Below, one piece after another: positions 1 through 8,616 of a DNA stretch of 39,514 nt. Position numbers and translations under genes: made by a program. How positions within the stretch are numbered: the stretch's first letter is position 1; each line of letters begins with the position of its first letter. This stretch comes from Planctomycetota bacterium (lineage in GTDB: Bacteria; Planctomycetota; UBA1135; UBA2386): positions 1 to 39,514 of the forward strand of contig JAQCBR010000024.1 of assembly GCA_027621295.1 (NCBI GenBank), given 5' to 3'. Under the pieces are notes generated by a model. The model did not search any database. It worked only from the letters and a program-made list of their open reading frames with translations, and was not told where the DNA came from.

Positions 1-433
1 CATCACGCTGCTCGTCTACGGCCTGCGCGAGATCGACCGGGCCGCGCCCTGGATCGAGCGGAGGCTCGCCGCAGACCCGAGCGACATCGACGTGCGTATG
101 GCCGACGCTGCGGTCGCGTGGCGGAAGGGTGACGCCGCGCGGGCTGCATCGATCTACAGGGCGGTCCTCGTCGAGCAGCCGCAGCAGGTGAAGGCCGCGC
201 TCAATCTCGGCAACCTCTGGTTCCAGCGTCCGGATCGCACCGACGGTGCGCGGGACGCGGACTGGGCGCGCGCGCGCGACGCGTATCGCTACTTCCTGTC
301 GCTGGACTTGGAGGGGGACTTCTTCGACGTCCACGACGTGCTGGTGTCCGTGCCCTACCGCCTCGAGCTGATCGACGCGGCGATCGGTCCGCTGCCGGTC
401 GGCGCGCCGGTGCCGCGGCCGGCAGATCTGTGA
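1..433 (+). CDS. TPR-repeat protein, C-terminal part (5' end outside window)
   Basis: The reading frame is open from the left edge (codons start at base 2) to a TGA at 431-433, so this is the end of a larger protein. The visible part is helical and alanine-rich. It contains a TPR-like unit, residues in the style AAVAWRKGDAARAASIYRAV, followed by ALNLGNLWF, a pattern typical of tetratricopeptide helices. No catalytic motif is visible. A bounded role in protein-protein contacts is all that the fold suggests. The real start and any N-terminal domain lie upstream. It runs convergently with the WaaP-like gene, with only 27 bp between the two stops. Confidence 0.6.
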   Translation, partial: ITLLVYGLREIDRAAPWIERRLAADPSDIDVRMADAAVAWRKGDAARAASIYRAVLVEQPQQVKAALNLGNLWFQRPDRTDGARDADWARARDAYRYFLSLDLEGDFFDVHDVLVSVPYRLELIDAAIGPLPVGAPVPRPADL

Positions 434-460
434 CAGGCTGGCCTCGTGGAGTTCGGTGCG

Positions 461-1159
461 TCACCCGAGCTCTGCGTCGAGCTCCCGGAGGCCGCGCTGG
501 AGCCTGGCCATGTCCTCGGCTTCGAGCCGTCGCGCGCGTCGGCTGCCGGGTGGCGCCAGCACGAAGCGCGGTGAGTCGATCTTGGTGATGACCAGGGTCC
601 CATCGGCTTCGCGGCGGGCGAGCAGGTTCCTGGGGTCGAGGTTCCGGTCGTGGAAGCCTGCGCTGTGCAGCGCTGTGATGAACGAGGCCAGGGCCTCGAG
701 CACCTCGGTGCGCTCCGGCCCGTCCGACGCCGCGAGCCAGCTGCGCAGATCCGGACCGCCGAAGTCCCTGGTGACGAGCACGGCGCGCCTCAGGAACGGC
801 CCGACCCTGGCCTCGGCGAGCGCGAGCGGGGCAGCCACGGCGAAGCCCCGCGCCCCGAGCCAGCGCAGCGCGTCCCACTCCCGCTGGGCTCGGGATCGGG
901 CGAAGGCGGTGGTGCGCAGCAGCCCACGCGTCCGGTCGGACCGGGTCGGGTAGTCGTAAGTCTTGAAATAGCAGTGTCTTCCAAGCCAGGTTCCGCGGCG
1001 CACCCAGCTGGAACGGTGGTCGGTGATCGTCGCGCCGAAGGCTCTGCCTCCCGGGGCCTCGGCCGTGCCGGTGAGCAGTCCACATCCGTCGATCGGCACC
1101 TCGGGGTCCCTCTCCACCCAGCGCAGCCCGCGGAGGATTCCGTTTGCCTCGGCACTCAC
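461..1159 (-). CDS. Kdo/WaaP-family (lipopolysaccharide) kinase-like protein
   Basis: The protein resembles the lipopolysaccharide-kinase branch of the protein-kinase fold. In order it has a Lys-containing strand (CYFKTYDYP), an AQREWDALRWLGARGF helix with the conserved Glu, a hinge-like LVTRDFGGPDL segment, a catalytic-loop-like block HDRNLDPRNLL and a metal-loop-like ITKIDSPRF. In families of this type the product phosphorylates LPS core sugar or a similar small substrate at the inner membrane. Aligning on the loop Asn, the usual catalytic Asp is Asn here, so activity is uncertain. Length is about 232 residues with the GTG at 1159. An upstream in-frame TTG at 1207 would add 16 residues. I prefer the GTG, since the longer form would cover the hup promoter. 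It is divergent from hup. Confidence 0.6.
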   Translation of the reverse strand: MSAEANGILRGLRWVERDPEVPIDGCGLLTGTAEAPGGRAFGATITDHRSSWVRRGTWLGRHCYFKTYDYPTRSDRTRGLLRTTAFARSRAQREWDALRWLGARGFAVAAPLALAEARVGPFLRRAVLVTRDFGGPDLRSWLAASDGPERTEVLEALASFITALHSAGFHDRNLDPRNLLARREADGTLVITKIDSPRFVLAPPGSRRARRLEAEDMARLQRGLRELDAELG

Positions 1160-1170
1160 AACGCTATGAT
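1143..1170 (+). promoter_or_regulatory. Candidate sigma70-type promoter for the HU-like gene
   Basis: TTTGCC at 1143-1148 (or TTGCCT at 1144-1149) is followed after 16 (or 15) bases by TATGAT at 1165-1170, which matches the -10 consensus at five of six positions. Transcription would begin near 1177 and leave a leader of about 70 nt before the ATG at 1249. The site overlaps the likely 5' end of the divergent kinase-like gene. The -10 is good and the -35 only fair. Confidence 0.45.
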
Positions 1171-1248
1171 CCGCAAGCACTTGGTCCGCCCGCAAGGCCT
1201 CAGGCAACCCGGGTTCGCGACCGCATCGGAAGCCGAGGACGCCCCCGG

Positions 1249-1587
1249 ATGAAGACAGTCACGAAGAAGGAGCTGGTCAACCGCATCGCGGAGCAGACCG
1301 GCAACACGAAGGTTGTAGCGAAGGACGTCATCCAGTCCTTCCTCGACGCGATCATCGAGGAGCTCGCCGCGGGCAATCGCCTCGAGTTCCGCGAGTTCGG
1401 CGTGTTCGAGACGAAGGAGCGTGCCGCACGACGCGCGCAGAACCCACGCACGCTCGAGCCCGTGGCCGTGCCCTCGAAGCGCATCGTCAAGTTCAAGGTG
1501 GGTCGCATGATGCGCGCGCGTGTGTCCGGAGACGACACCCCGCTCAGCGAGCTGGGCATGGACGGCGAATCGTCCCTCGACGATTGA
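1249..1587 (+). CDS. HU/IHF-family nucleoid DNA-binding protein
   Basis: A 112-residue member of the bacterial HU/IHF family, which bends DNA as a dimer and compacts the nucleoid. The N-terminal helix pair starts MKTVTKKELVNRIAEQTG. The conserved GNRLEFREFGVFETKERAARRAQNPRT stretch (about residues 40-67) leads into the basic DNA-binding arm and its NPxT motif. About 15 residues beyond the usual HU end form an acidic tail (GDDTPLSELGMDGESSLDD). The ATG at 1249 is chosen because it gives the family N-terminus and has GAGGA about 9 nt upstream. Whether it acts as HU or one IHF subunit cannot be decided. A short GC hairpin follows the stop, and the neighbouring metB-like gene converges 47 bp away. 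Confidence 0.88.
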   Translation: MKTVTKKELVNRIAEQTGNTKVVAKDVIQSFLDAIIEELAAGNRLEFREFGVFETKERAARRAQNPRTLEPVAVPSKRIVKFKVGRMMRARVSGDDTPLSELGMDGESSLDD

Positions 1588-1634
1588 GCCGCGAGCGCGG
1601 CCGTCTGGTCCCGCGCTGCGCACCTGCCTCCCGT

Positions 1635-2795
1635 TCACCCGTCGAGCGAGGCGATCGCCCGGTCGACGTCTTCGAGAAGATCTTCCACGTCCTCGATGCC
1701 GACCGACAGTCGGATCAGGCCGTCCTGGAATCCCGCCTTGATGCGTTCCTCCCGCGGGATCGCGCCGTGTGTCATCGACACCGGATGATCGACGAGGCTC
1801 TCGACTCCTCCCAGGCTCTCGGCGAGCGCGAAGACGTTGAAGTTCGAGCAGACGCGCATCGCGTCCTCGACGCTCGCGTCGAGCTCGAACGACACCATGC
1901 CGCCGCCGTTCCTCATCTGGCGCTTCGCCAGGTCATGCTGGGGATGGGACGACAGACCCGGGTAGTAGACCCGGCTCACGCGCGGATGCGCCTCGAGGGC
2001 CTCGGCGATGCGGAGTGCGCTCGCAGCATGGCGTTCCATACGGACGTGCAGCGTCTTCGTGCCGCGGAGCACCAGGAAGCAGTCCATCGGGCCCGGCGTC
2101 CCGCCGATCGTGTTCTGGAAGTGCGCGAGGCGCTGCCGCAGATCGTCGTCGTTGACGATCAGCGCGCCGCCGACCACGTCGGAGTGGCCGCCGAGGTACT
2201 TGGTGACCGAGTGGATCACGATGTCGCAGCCGTAGGCGAGCGGGGTCTGCAGATAGGGCGTCGCGAACGTGTTGTCGCACATCGCCAGGATGCCGCGCTC
2301 CTTGCACATCGCGGCGACGGCCCGGAGGTCGGTCAGCCGTAGCAGCGGGTTCGACGGCGACTCGGTCATCACGAGCTTCGTCTCCGGCCGCAGCGCGCCG
2401 GCGACCGCGTCGAGATCCGACATGTCGACGAAGCTGAAGCTGACCCCGAACTTCGCGTAGAAGGTCTGGCAGAGCCGGTAGGTGCCGCCGTAGAGGTCGT
2501 TGCCAGCGACGACGTGGTCGCCGCTCTTCAGGAGCGCGAGCACGGTGTTGATCGCCGCCATGCCGCTCGAGAAGCAGAGCCCGTGTGCGCCGCCTTCCAG
2601 CGCCGCGAGGTTCTGCTCGAGCGCGGTCCGCGTCGGGTTGCAGGTGCGCGAGTAGTCGTAGCCCTTGATGACCCCAGGCGCTTCCTGCACGTAGGTGCTG
2701 GTCATGTAGACCGGCGTCATGATCGCGCCCGTCGTCGGGTCGGGGGATTGCCCGGCGTGGATCGCCCGGGTGCCGAAGCCTGCTGTGTCTTTCAT
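1635..2795 (-). CDS. metB: Cystathionine gamma-synthase/lyase family PLP enzyme
   Basis: A 386-residue Cys/Met-metabolism PLP-dependent enzyme. These cytoplasmic tetramers carry out gamma-replacement or beta/gamma-elimination in transsulfuration, linking cysteine and methionine. Visible marks are the YSR...NPTR phosphate-binding region (residues 48-56), the SSGMAA block that stacks the cofactor (76-81), AMCDNTFATP (171-180) with the Asp that contacts the pyridine nitrogen, and SVTKYLGGHSDVVGG with the Schiff-base Lys at about residue 199. The length is the family norm. Sequence alone does not separate cystathionine gamma-synthase from gamma-lyase, beta-lyase or O-acetylhomoserine sulfhydrylase, so the symbol is provisional. 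It stands alone, convergent with hup and divergent from mutS2. A possible -10 (TATGCT) lies about 30 nt before the ATG. Confidence 0.8.
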   Translation of the reverse strand: MKDTAGFGTRAIHAGQSPDPTTGAIMTPVYMTSTYVQEAPGVIKGYDYSRTCNPTRTALEQNLAALEGGAHGLCFSSGMAAINTVLALLKSGDHVVAGNDLYGGTYRLCQTFYAKFGVSFSFVDMSDLDAVAGALRPETKLVMTESPSNPLLRLTDLRAVAAMCKERGILAMCDNTFATPYLQTPLAYGCDIVIHSVTKYLGGHSDVVGGALIVNDDDLRQRLAHFQNTIGGTPGPMDCFLVLRGTKTLHVRMERHAASALRIAEALEAHPRVSRVYYPGLSSHPQHDLAKRQMRNGGGMVSFELDASVEDAMRVCSNFNVFALAESLGGVESLVDHPVSMTHGAIPREERIKAGFQDGLIRLSVGIEDVEDLLEDVDRAIASLDG

Positions 2796-2950
2796 CGAGC
2801 TCGGGTGTCGGAGAATCGGCCGAGTAGCATAGCGGGGTCCGTGGCCATGCTCCTGCTCGCCGCCCAGAAGAAAGACGCGCGGCCTCGGATCGCCGACGTC
2901 CGTCTGGGTGCGGGGCGATCCTGTCGACGGTCGCTACACTGCTCGGCCCC

Positions 2951-5026
2951 ATGTCTGCCGATTCCCGCTTCGACCTGGATGCGCTGGAGTTCCGGGCCGT
3001 CCGCGAACTGCTCCTGGAGCACCTTCCCACCGCGCTCGGGCGGCGGCTCTGTGAGCAGCTCGCCCCGCTTCCGACCGCGGATGCCGCGCGGCAGGCTGCG
3101 GCCGAAGCCGAGGAGCTCGCTGCGCTCGCATGCGCGGGCGACCGGCCGCCGCTGGCTGGAGCCGTCGAAGTCCGATCCTGGCTCGGCGCGTTCTTCGCGG
3201 GGGAGCACCAGCCTGAGGTTCGCGACCTCGCCGACCTGAAGCGCACGCTGCGGGCGGCCGCTTCGTGCCGATCCTGGCTCGCAGGCCGGGCCGGATGTCC
3301 GGCCCTCGTGGACGCCGCCGGCGTGTTCCCGGCGGTGGGGGACGTCGCGGACGAGTTGGATCGCGTCGTCGATGCGCGGGGAGAGATCCTGTCGTCGGCC
3401 TCCCTCAGGCTCGGGCAGATCCGTGCGGAGATCGAGGAGGCGGAGAGCGCGGTGCGTGCAGCGATGGCGCGCTTCGTCGCCGACGAGCGCATGCGTCGGT
3501 GCCTGCAGTCCTCCGAACCGTCGTTCCGGCACGGTCGGCCGGTCTTCGCGGTCAAGTACGAGCAGCGGCACCTCGTTCCAGGTGTTCAGCACGACCGCAG
3601 CCAGTCGGGCTCGACGGTCTTCGTGGAGCCCGAGGTCGTGGTCCGGGCCGCCAACCAACTCGCGGACGCTCGCGCCGACGAACATCGGGAGATCCAGGTG
3701 GTGCTGACGCGCGTGTGTCGCGGGCTCCGCAAGCTCAGGAGGGAGGTCGAGGGCGCGGTGGAGGCGCTGGCCGCACTCGACCTGGCGCTGGCCCGCGCCG
3801 CGCTGATCGAGCGCCTCGGTTTCCGGGCGGTGCCGGTCCGCGACGACGGTCCGATTCGGCTGAGGCGGGCGCTCCACCCGATCCTGCTCCGTGCCGCCCG
3901 GTCGAGGGGCGTCGAGGGGGAGTTGGTCCCCCTCGACCTGACGCTCGGAGATCCCCACACGATGCTCGTGGTCACCGGGCCGAACACCGGAGGCAAGACG
4001 GTCGCTCTGAAGACCGTCGGTCTCCTGGTCTGCATGGCGATGTCAGGCGTTCCGGTGCCGGCCGCCGAGGGCACGGAACTGCCGTTCCTGGACGGCGTGT
4101 TCGCGGACATCGGGGACGAGCAGGCGATCAGCCAGAGCCTGTCGACGTTCTCCTCCCACGTGAAGCGGATCGCACGCTGCATTTCGGCGGCGACCCGGCG
4201 CTCGCTCGTTCTGCTCGACGAACTGGGCGCGGGGACCGACCCCGAAGAGGGTGGGGCTCTCGGCACCGCCGTGCTGGAGGGCCTCGAGAAGCGAGGAGTC
4301 ATGGCCGTCGTCACGACGCACCTCGGCCGGCTGAAGGACTTCGCCTACCGCCACACCGGCGCCGAGAACGGCTCGATGGCGTTCGACGGCGCAAGTCTCC
4401 GACCGCTGTATCGGCTCGACGTCGGGATCCCGGGCGCCTCGCACGCGCTCGACATCGCGGAGCGCGTGGGGATGCCGAAGGCGGCGGTCGTCCGCGCCCG
4501 GGAGCTGTTGGGCGCGCGCGACGAGCGGCTGGAGCGGGTCATCGAGCAGGTGCAGGCGGCGCGGCAGCAGGCGGAGAGCGAGCGACGGCGCACCGAAGCG
4601 CTGGCGCGCGAGGCGGAGTCGGTGGGGCGTGAGATCGAGACCCGGAAGCGCGAGATCGACGTGCAGCGCGCGTGGAACGACGAAGAGGCCGACGCGCTCC
4701 TCGACGAGCAGGTGCGGGCGCTCCGCGCTCGTCTCGACGCTCCGCTCCGGTCGCTCGCGAACGCGCCGAAGCCACACGGAGACGTCGCTCGTGAGCTCAT
4801 CGACGAGCTGTCCCGGCTGACCGAGGGGCTGACCCTGCGGCGACGACGACTGCGGTTCGTGACGGGTCTCAAGCGGGACGCGGTCGTCTACGTGCCGCGG
4901 CTCGGCAAGCGCTGCACGGTGCGCAAGGTGGACAAGGTCCGGGAGGTCCTTACGCTCCAGGTCGGCAAGATGAGCCTCGACGTCCCCTTCGAGGACGTGT
5001 CGTGGATCCAGCCGCTGGACGCTTGA
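2951..5026 (+). CDS. mutS2: MutS2-family ATPase lacking the Smr domain
   Basis: A 691-residue MutS2 homologue. MutS2 proteins are ATPases now linked to suppression of recombination and to rescue of collided ribosomes. The order is a helical lever/clamp region (about 1-300), the ATPase with Walker A GPNTGGKT at 343-350 and Walker B LVLLDELGAGTDPEEGG at about 418-434, and a long charged coiled coil (about 510-620). It ends in a small beta domain (LGKRCTVRKVDKVREVLTL) like the KOW segment of MutS2. Full-length MutS2 is usually about 780 residues and ends in a Smr endonuclease domain. Here a stop follows the KOW-like part and no Smr is encoded downstream. A TACACT -10-like element ends 10 nt before the ATG, implying a very short or absent leader. 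Confidence 0.85.
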   Translation: MSADSRFDLDALEFRAVRELLLEHLPTALGRRLCEQLAPLPTADAARQAAAEAEELAALACAGDRPPLAGAVEVRSWLGAFFAGEHQPEVRDLADLKRTLRAAASCRSWLAGRAGCPALVDAAGVFPAVGDVADELDRVVDARGEILSSASLRLGQIRAEIEEAESAVRAAMARFVADERMRRCLQSSEPSFRHGRPVFAVKYEQRHLVPGVQHDRSQSGSTVFVEPEVVVRAANQLADARADEHREIQVVLTRVCRGLRKLRREVEGAVEALAALDLALARAALIERLGFRAVPVRDDGPIRLRRALHPILLRAARSRGVEGELVPLDLTLGDPHTMLVVTGPNTGGKTVALKTVGLLVCMAMSGVPVPAAEGTELPFLDGVFADIGDEQAISQSLSTFSSHVKRIARCISAATRRSLVLLDELGAGTDPEEGGALGTAVLEGLEKRGVMAVVTTHLGRLKDFAYRHTGAENGSMAFDGASLRPLYRLDVGIPGASHALDIAERVGMPKAAVVRARELLGARDERLERVIEQVQAARQQAESERRRTEALAREAESVGREIETRKREIDVQRAWNDEEADALLDEQVRALRARLDAPLRSLANAPKPHGDVARELIDELSRLTEGLTLRRRRLRFVTGLKRDAVVYVPRLGKRCTVRKVDKVREVLTLQVGKMSLDVPFEDVSWIQPLDA

Positions 5027-5030
5027 CCCT

Positions 5031-5065
5031 TCCCGGAATCCAAGACACTCCCCGGAATCCAAGAT
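5031..5065 (+). repeat. Short tandem direct repeat between mutS2 and the receiver gene
   Basis: CCCGGAATCCAAGA occurs at 5032-5045 and again at 5051-5064, 19 bases apart, directly after the mutS2 stop and just before the candidate GTG start at 5068. It could be a small duplication. No known binding-site family is recognised. Confidence 0.6.
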
Positions 5066-5067
5066 AC

Positions 5068-5856
5068 GTGGACGAGACCATTCGGCCGGACGACGCCCCC
5101 GAGCCCCTCGACGCGATCGGCGAGGCTGAGCCGGTCGGCCCCGATGCGGCTGGGTCCCGGGTGGGGGTGGATCCGAGCGAAGCCGTCTCGTCGGTCGTGG
5201 TCGGCGGTCTGGGTGGAGGAGAGGCTCCCGGAGATTCCGGGGAGCCGTCCCGTCCGTCGGTGGATGCGTCCGGGCCCGATGCGTCCGCGGATCATCGGGG
5301 TGACCAGGCCGAGGCTGCGCGCCCGCTGGAGGTGGGGCCGGCCGCCGAGCCGAGGGCTGCGGTCGGCGATTCTCCGGGGGATCGGGGATCAGTCGAGCCA
5401 GGGGGGCGACCGGGTGTCGGGCCCACGAACTACGCGGGGGCTTCCGGTCGGCGGGTCCTCCTCGCCGACAACGACCCCAACGTCGCGGCGATCCTCGAGC
5501 TGTTCCTCCGGAAGTCGGGAGCAGAAGTGGTGTCGGTCCCGCATGGGCAGGCGGCGCTCGAGGCCCTCGCGGCGGAGGGGTTCGGCCTGCTCGTCTGTGA
5601 CCTCGACATGCCGGTGATGTCGGGAGAGGAGCTGCTCGATCGCATCGGCTCCGATCCGTCCACGCCTCCGGTCTTCGTGATCTCGGGCTACGTGGACGAG
5701 GTGACGTCCGCTCGGCTCCGGTCCCATCGGGCCGTCGTCGACGTGCTGCGGAAGCCCTTCGACCTGCGCGCGTTCGCCGCCCGGGTCGGCGACCTCCTCG
5801 ATGGGCGCGGCAAGTCTGATCCCGCGCCTGGAATCGGGCTGTTCAGCGAGGCCTGA
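5068..5856 (+). CDS. Response-regulator receiver protein with long disordered N-terminus
   Basis: The C-terminal 120 residues are a CheY-like receiver. Numbered from the alternative ATG at 5002, the acidic pair is at 156/158 (LLADND), the phospho-acceptor is Asp200 in LLVCDLDMPVMSGEE, and the switch Lys is 251 (RKPFDL). The Ser of VFVISGY fills the conserved Ser/Thr position. No output domain follows, so it probably acts by protein contact. The first 125-150 residues are Gly/Pro/Asp/Glu/Ala-rich, without predicted structure. The start is uncertain. ATG 5002 would overlap the end of mutS2 by 25 bases, while GTG 5068 avoids this, so I use GTG 5068 (262 residues). No partner histidine kinase is in the window. 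Codon use is less C-biased than in the ribosomal genes downstream. Confidence 0.75.
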   Translation: MDETIRPDDAPEPLDAIGEAEPVGPDAAGSRVGVDPSEAVSSVVVGGLGGGEAPGDSGEPSRPSVDASGPDASADHRGDQAEAARPLEVGPAAEPRAAVGDSPGDRGSVEPGGRPGVGPTNYAGASGRRVLLADNDPNVAAILELFLRKSGAEVVSVPHGQAALEALAAEGFGLLVCDLDMPVMSGEELLDRIGSDPSTPPVFVISGYVDEVTSARLRSHRAVVDVLRKPFDLRAFAARVGDLLDGRGKSDPAPGIGLFSEA

Positions 5857-5964
5857 TCCACCGTTCGTTCCGTCGGGCTGCGGCCGTCGCCGGGCCTCGA
5901 ACGGGCGGTCGGCGGGGTCGGCAAGTCCCGGACCGAGTGGCCCCAAAAAAGGGCGGCGGCGTCC

Positions 5965-5992
5965 TTGACCGCCGGGGGGTGCTCGCTATCTT
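5965..5992 (+). promoter_or_regulatory. Promoter of the tRNA-tuf operon
   Basis: TTGACC (5965-5970), a 16-base spacer and TATCTT (5987-5992) form a good sigma70-type promoter, with an A-run (CCCCAAAAAAGG) about 15 bases upstream that may serve as an UP element. Transcription would start near 5999, about 23 nt before the first tRNA. The same TTGACC hexamer is used before rpsJ. Confidence 0.7.
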
Positions 5993-6021
5993 GCCTCGTC
6001 CTTTCCTCGACAGACCGTGCC

Positions 6022-6093
6022 GCTAGCGTAGCTCAACGGTAGAGCTCCTGATTTGTAATCAGGGGGTTGTGGGTTCGATTCCCTCCGCTAGCT
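6022..6093 (+). tRNA. tRNA-Thr (anticodon TGT)
   Basis: A full cloverleaf can be drawn: acceptor GCTAGCG/CGCTAGC, anticodon stem CCTGA/TCAGG with TGT at 6054-6056, and a T-loop GTTCGATTC-type sequence. Discriminator is T. The 3' CCA is not encoded. It is first in the four-tRNA block upstream of tuf, the same order as E. coli thrU-tyrU-glyT-thrT-tufB. Confidence 0.95.
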
Positions 6094-6218
6094 CAAGGAA
6101 TGGCACAGACTTACGTCGCCCCGGCGGCGTGGTCGGCCACCTTGGCTGGGGCTCACCAAGCACCCGATAGCGGGCGGTCCAGAGAGGCGAGGTCGCCTAC
6201 GGAGCGCGCTCCCGAGGC

Positions 6219-6300
6219 GGGCGGATACCCAAGCGGCCAACGGGGCCAGACTGTAAATCTGGTGGTTCTACCTTCGCAGGTTCGAATCCTGCTCCGCCCA
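6219..6300 (+). tRNA. tRNA-Tyr (anticodon GTA)
   Basis: Class II tRNA of 82 nt with a long variable arm. Acceptor GGGCGGA/TCCGCCC, anticodon stem CCAGA/TCTGG with GTA at 6253-6255, T-loop GTTCGAATC. Discriminator A; CCA is not encoded. Confidence 0.95.
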
Positions 6301-6457
6301 CTTCCTCTCTCCCTGTCCTTCATCGGGTCCGACGCAGAGTCGTCCCCCAGTGGGCAGGGAGGCGTGCGTTCCCGGGTGTCGTTCTGTCGCACGTTCGTCC
6401 ATCGCTTGCCTGTCGCAAGGCTCGCCTGAGTCCAGGCGAGCCCCGCTCGGGTTGGCC

Positions 6458-6531
6458 GCGGGTGTAGCTCAATGGTAGAGCCCCAGCCTTCCAAGCTGGT
6501 TGTGAGGGTTCGATTCCCTTCACCCGCTCCA
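6458..6531 (+). tRNA. tRNA-Gly (anticodon TCC)
   Basis: Acceptor GCGGGTG/CACCCGC, anticodon stem CCAGC/GCTGG with TCC at 6490-6492, T-loop GTTCGATTC. Discriminator T at 6528, followed by an encoded CCA at 6529-6531. Confidence 0.95.
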
Positions 6532-6549
6532 GTTCTTTCATTCACGTTT

Positions 6550-6624
<75 letters not shown>

Positions 6625-6629
6625 CCTGG

Positions 6630-6652
6630 CAGGGTCGGCTGTGCTGACCCTG
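6630..6652 (+). other. Hairpin between tRNA-Thr(GGT) and tuf
   Basis: CAGGGTC (6630-6636) and GACCCTG (6646-6652) form a perfect 7-bp stem with a 9-nt loop directly after the encoded CCA. No T-run follows, so it is more likely a processing or mRNA 5'-stabilising element than a terminator. Confidence 0.5.
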
Positions 6653-6737
6653 AGCCATTTACCTAGAACCGTTAGTCTCGATCAGAAAGGTATGCGTGTC
6701 CGCGCCCTCGCGGATCTCGCACGGAGTCCGCAGAGTC

Positions 6738-7940
<1,203 letters not shown>

Positions 7941-7945
7941 TGAGG

Positions 7946-7967
7946 TTCCGGGGGTGAACCCCCGGAG
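7946..7967 (+). terminator. Stable TGAA-tetraloop hairpin after tuf
   Basis: CCGGGGG (7948-7954), loop TGAA, and CCCCCGG (7959-7965) pair perfectly, with flanking T-A and T-G pairs. It lies six bases after the tuf stop. There is no T-tract, so it may only attenuate transcription, or it may protect the tuf mRNA 3' end and mark processing from tRNA-Trp. Confidence 0.5.
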
Positions 7968-8062
7968 CGAGTTCGAGTGTGGCGGTGTCCTCGAGGCCTC
8001 GTCGCAGCGGCCGCGGCAGCTTGCTCCGGCCGCACCCGCCGGTCGCGACCGGCGGTTCGTGC

Positions 8063-8135
8063 AGGGTTGTAGCTCAATTGGTAGAGCAGCTGATTCCAAA
8101 TCAGCAGGTTGAGGGTTCAAGTCCTTCCGGCCCTG
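8063..8135 (+). tRNA. tRNA-Trp (anticodon CCA)
   Basis: Cloverleaf with acceptor AGGGTTG/CGGCCCT (two G-U pairs), anticodon stem GCTGA/TCAGC with CCA at 8096-8098, and T-loop TTCAAGT. Discriminator G; 3' CCA not encoded. It sits between tuf and secE, the usual place for this tRNA in many phyla. Confidence 0.93.
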
Positions 8136-8187
8136 ATCGTCCGTCCCATTTCCCGAATCCCGAGAGCAGTCGGCTCCAAGAGCACGC

Positions 8188-8616
8188 ATGGCCTACAAGA
8201 AGGATCAAGGTCGCTACGCCCGCATGACGGCGTTCTGGGCCCTCTTCCTCCTCGCCGCCGACGGCTGCCTCCGCAGTCTGCAGGGCACCCTGCGCGGCTG
8301 GTTCCCGGGGATGGCTGAGGACTTCGCCGATCCGCTGCCGCTGATCGGTCAGGTCGACGGCGCCAAGCTCACCGTGCTGGCGGTGCTGGCGGTGTCGGGC
8401 TACGTCATCCACCGGGTCCTCGAGCGCCCGAAGCTCGCCGACCTCCTGATCGACACCGAGCACGAGCTCCGGATGGTCACCTGGCCGTCGTTCAAGGAGA
8501 CGTGGGCGGGGACGATCGCGGTCATCGCGACCGTGTTCACTCTGCTGTTCTACCTGTTCGCTTCGGACATCGTCCTGTCGGCGATCCTGCCGCGACTGAT
8601 GGGGAGCGCTAGCTGA
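8188..8616 (+). CDS. secE: Preprotein translocase subunit SecE
   Basis: A 142-residue membrane protein. SecE clamps SecY and completes the protein-conducting channel. The diagnostic core is PKLADLLIDTEHELRMVTWP at residues 81-100, followed by the conserved membrane helix at about 106-132. Two more hydrophobic segments (about 14-30 and 59-76) give an extended three-helix form like that of E. coli instead of the one-helix form of many bacteria. The ATG at 8188 has no clear Shine-Dalgarno sequence. The stop overlaps the nusG start by one base (TGATG), so the two are translationally coupled. secY lies 24 kb downstream in the same run of genes. Confidence 0.92.
   Translation: MAYKKDQGRYARMTAFWALFLLAADGCLRSLQGTLRGWFPGMAEDFADPLPLIGQVDGAKLTVLAVLAVSGYVIHRVLERPKLADLLIDTEHELRMVTWPSFKETWAGTIAVIATVFTLLFYLFASDIVLSAILPRLMGSAS

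Noticed and set aside
7941-8187. Expected rpmG (L33) between tuf and secE
   Set aside because: Only tRNA-Trp is there. L33 location varies among phyla, so absence is not strong evidence of loss.
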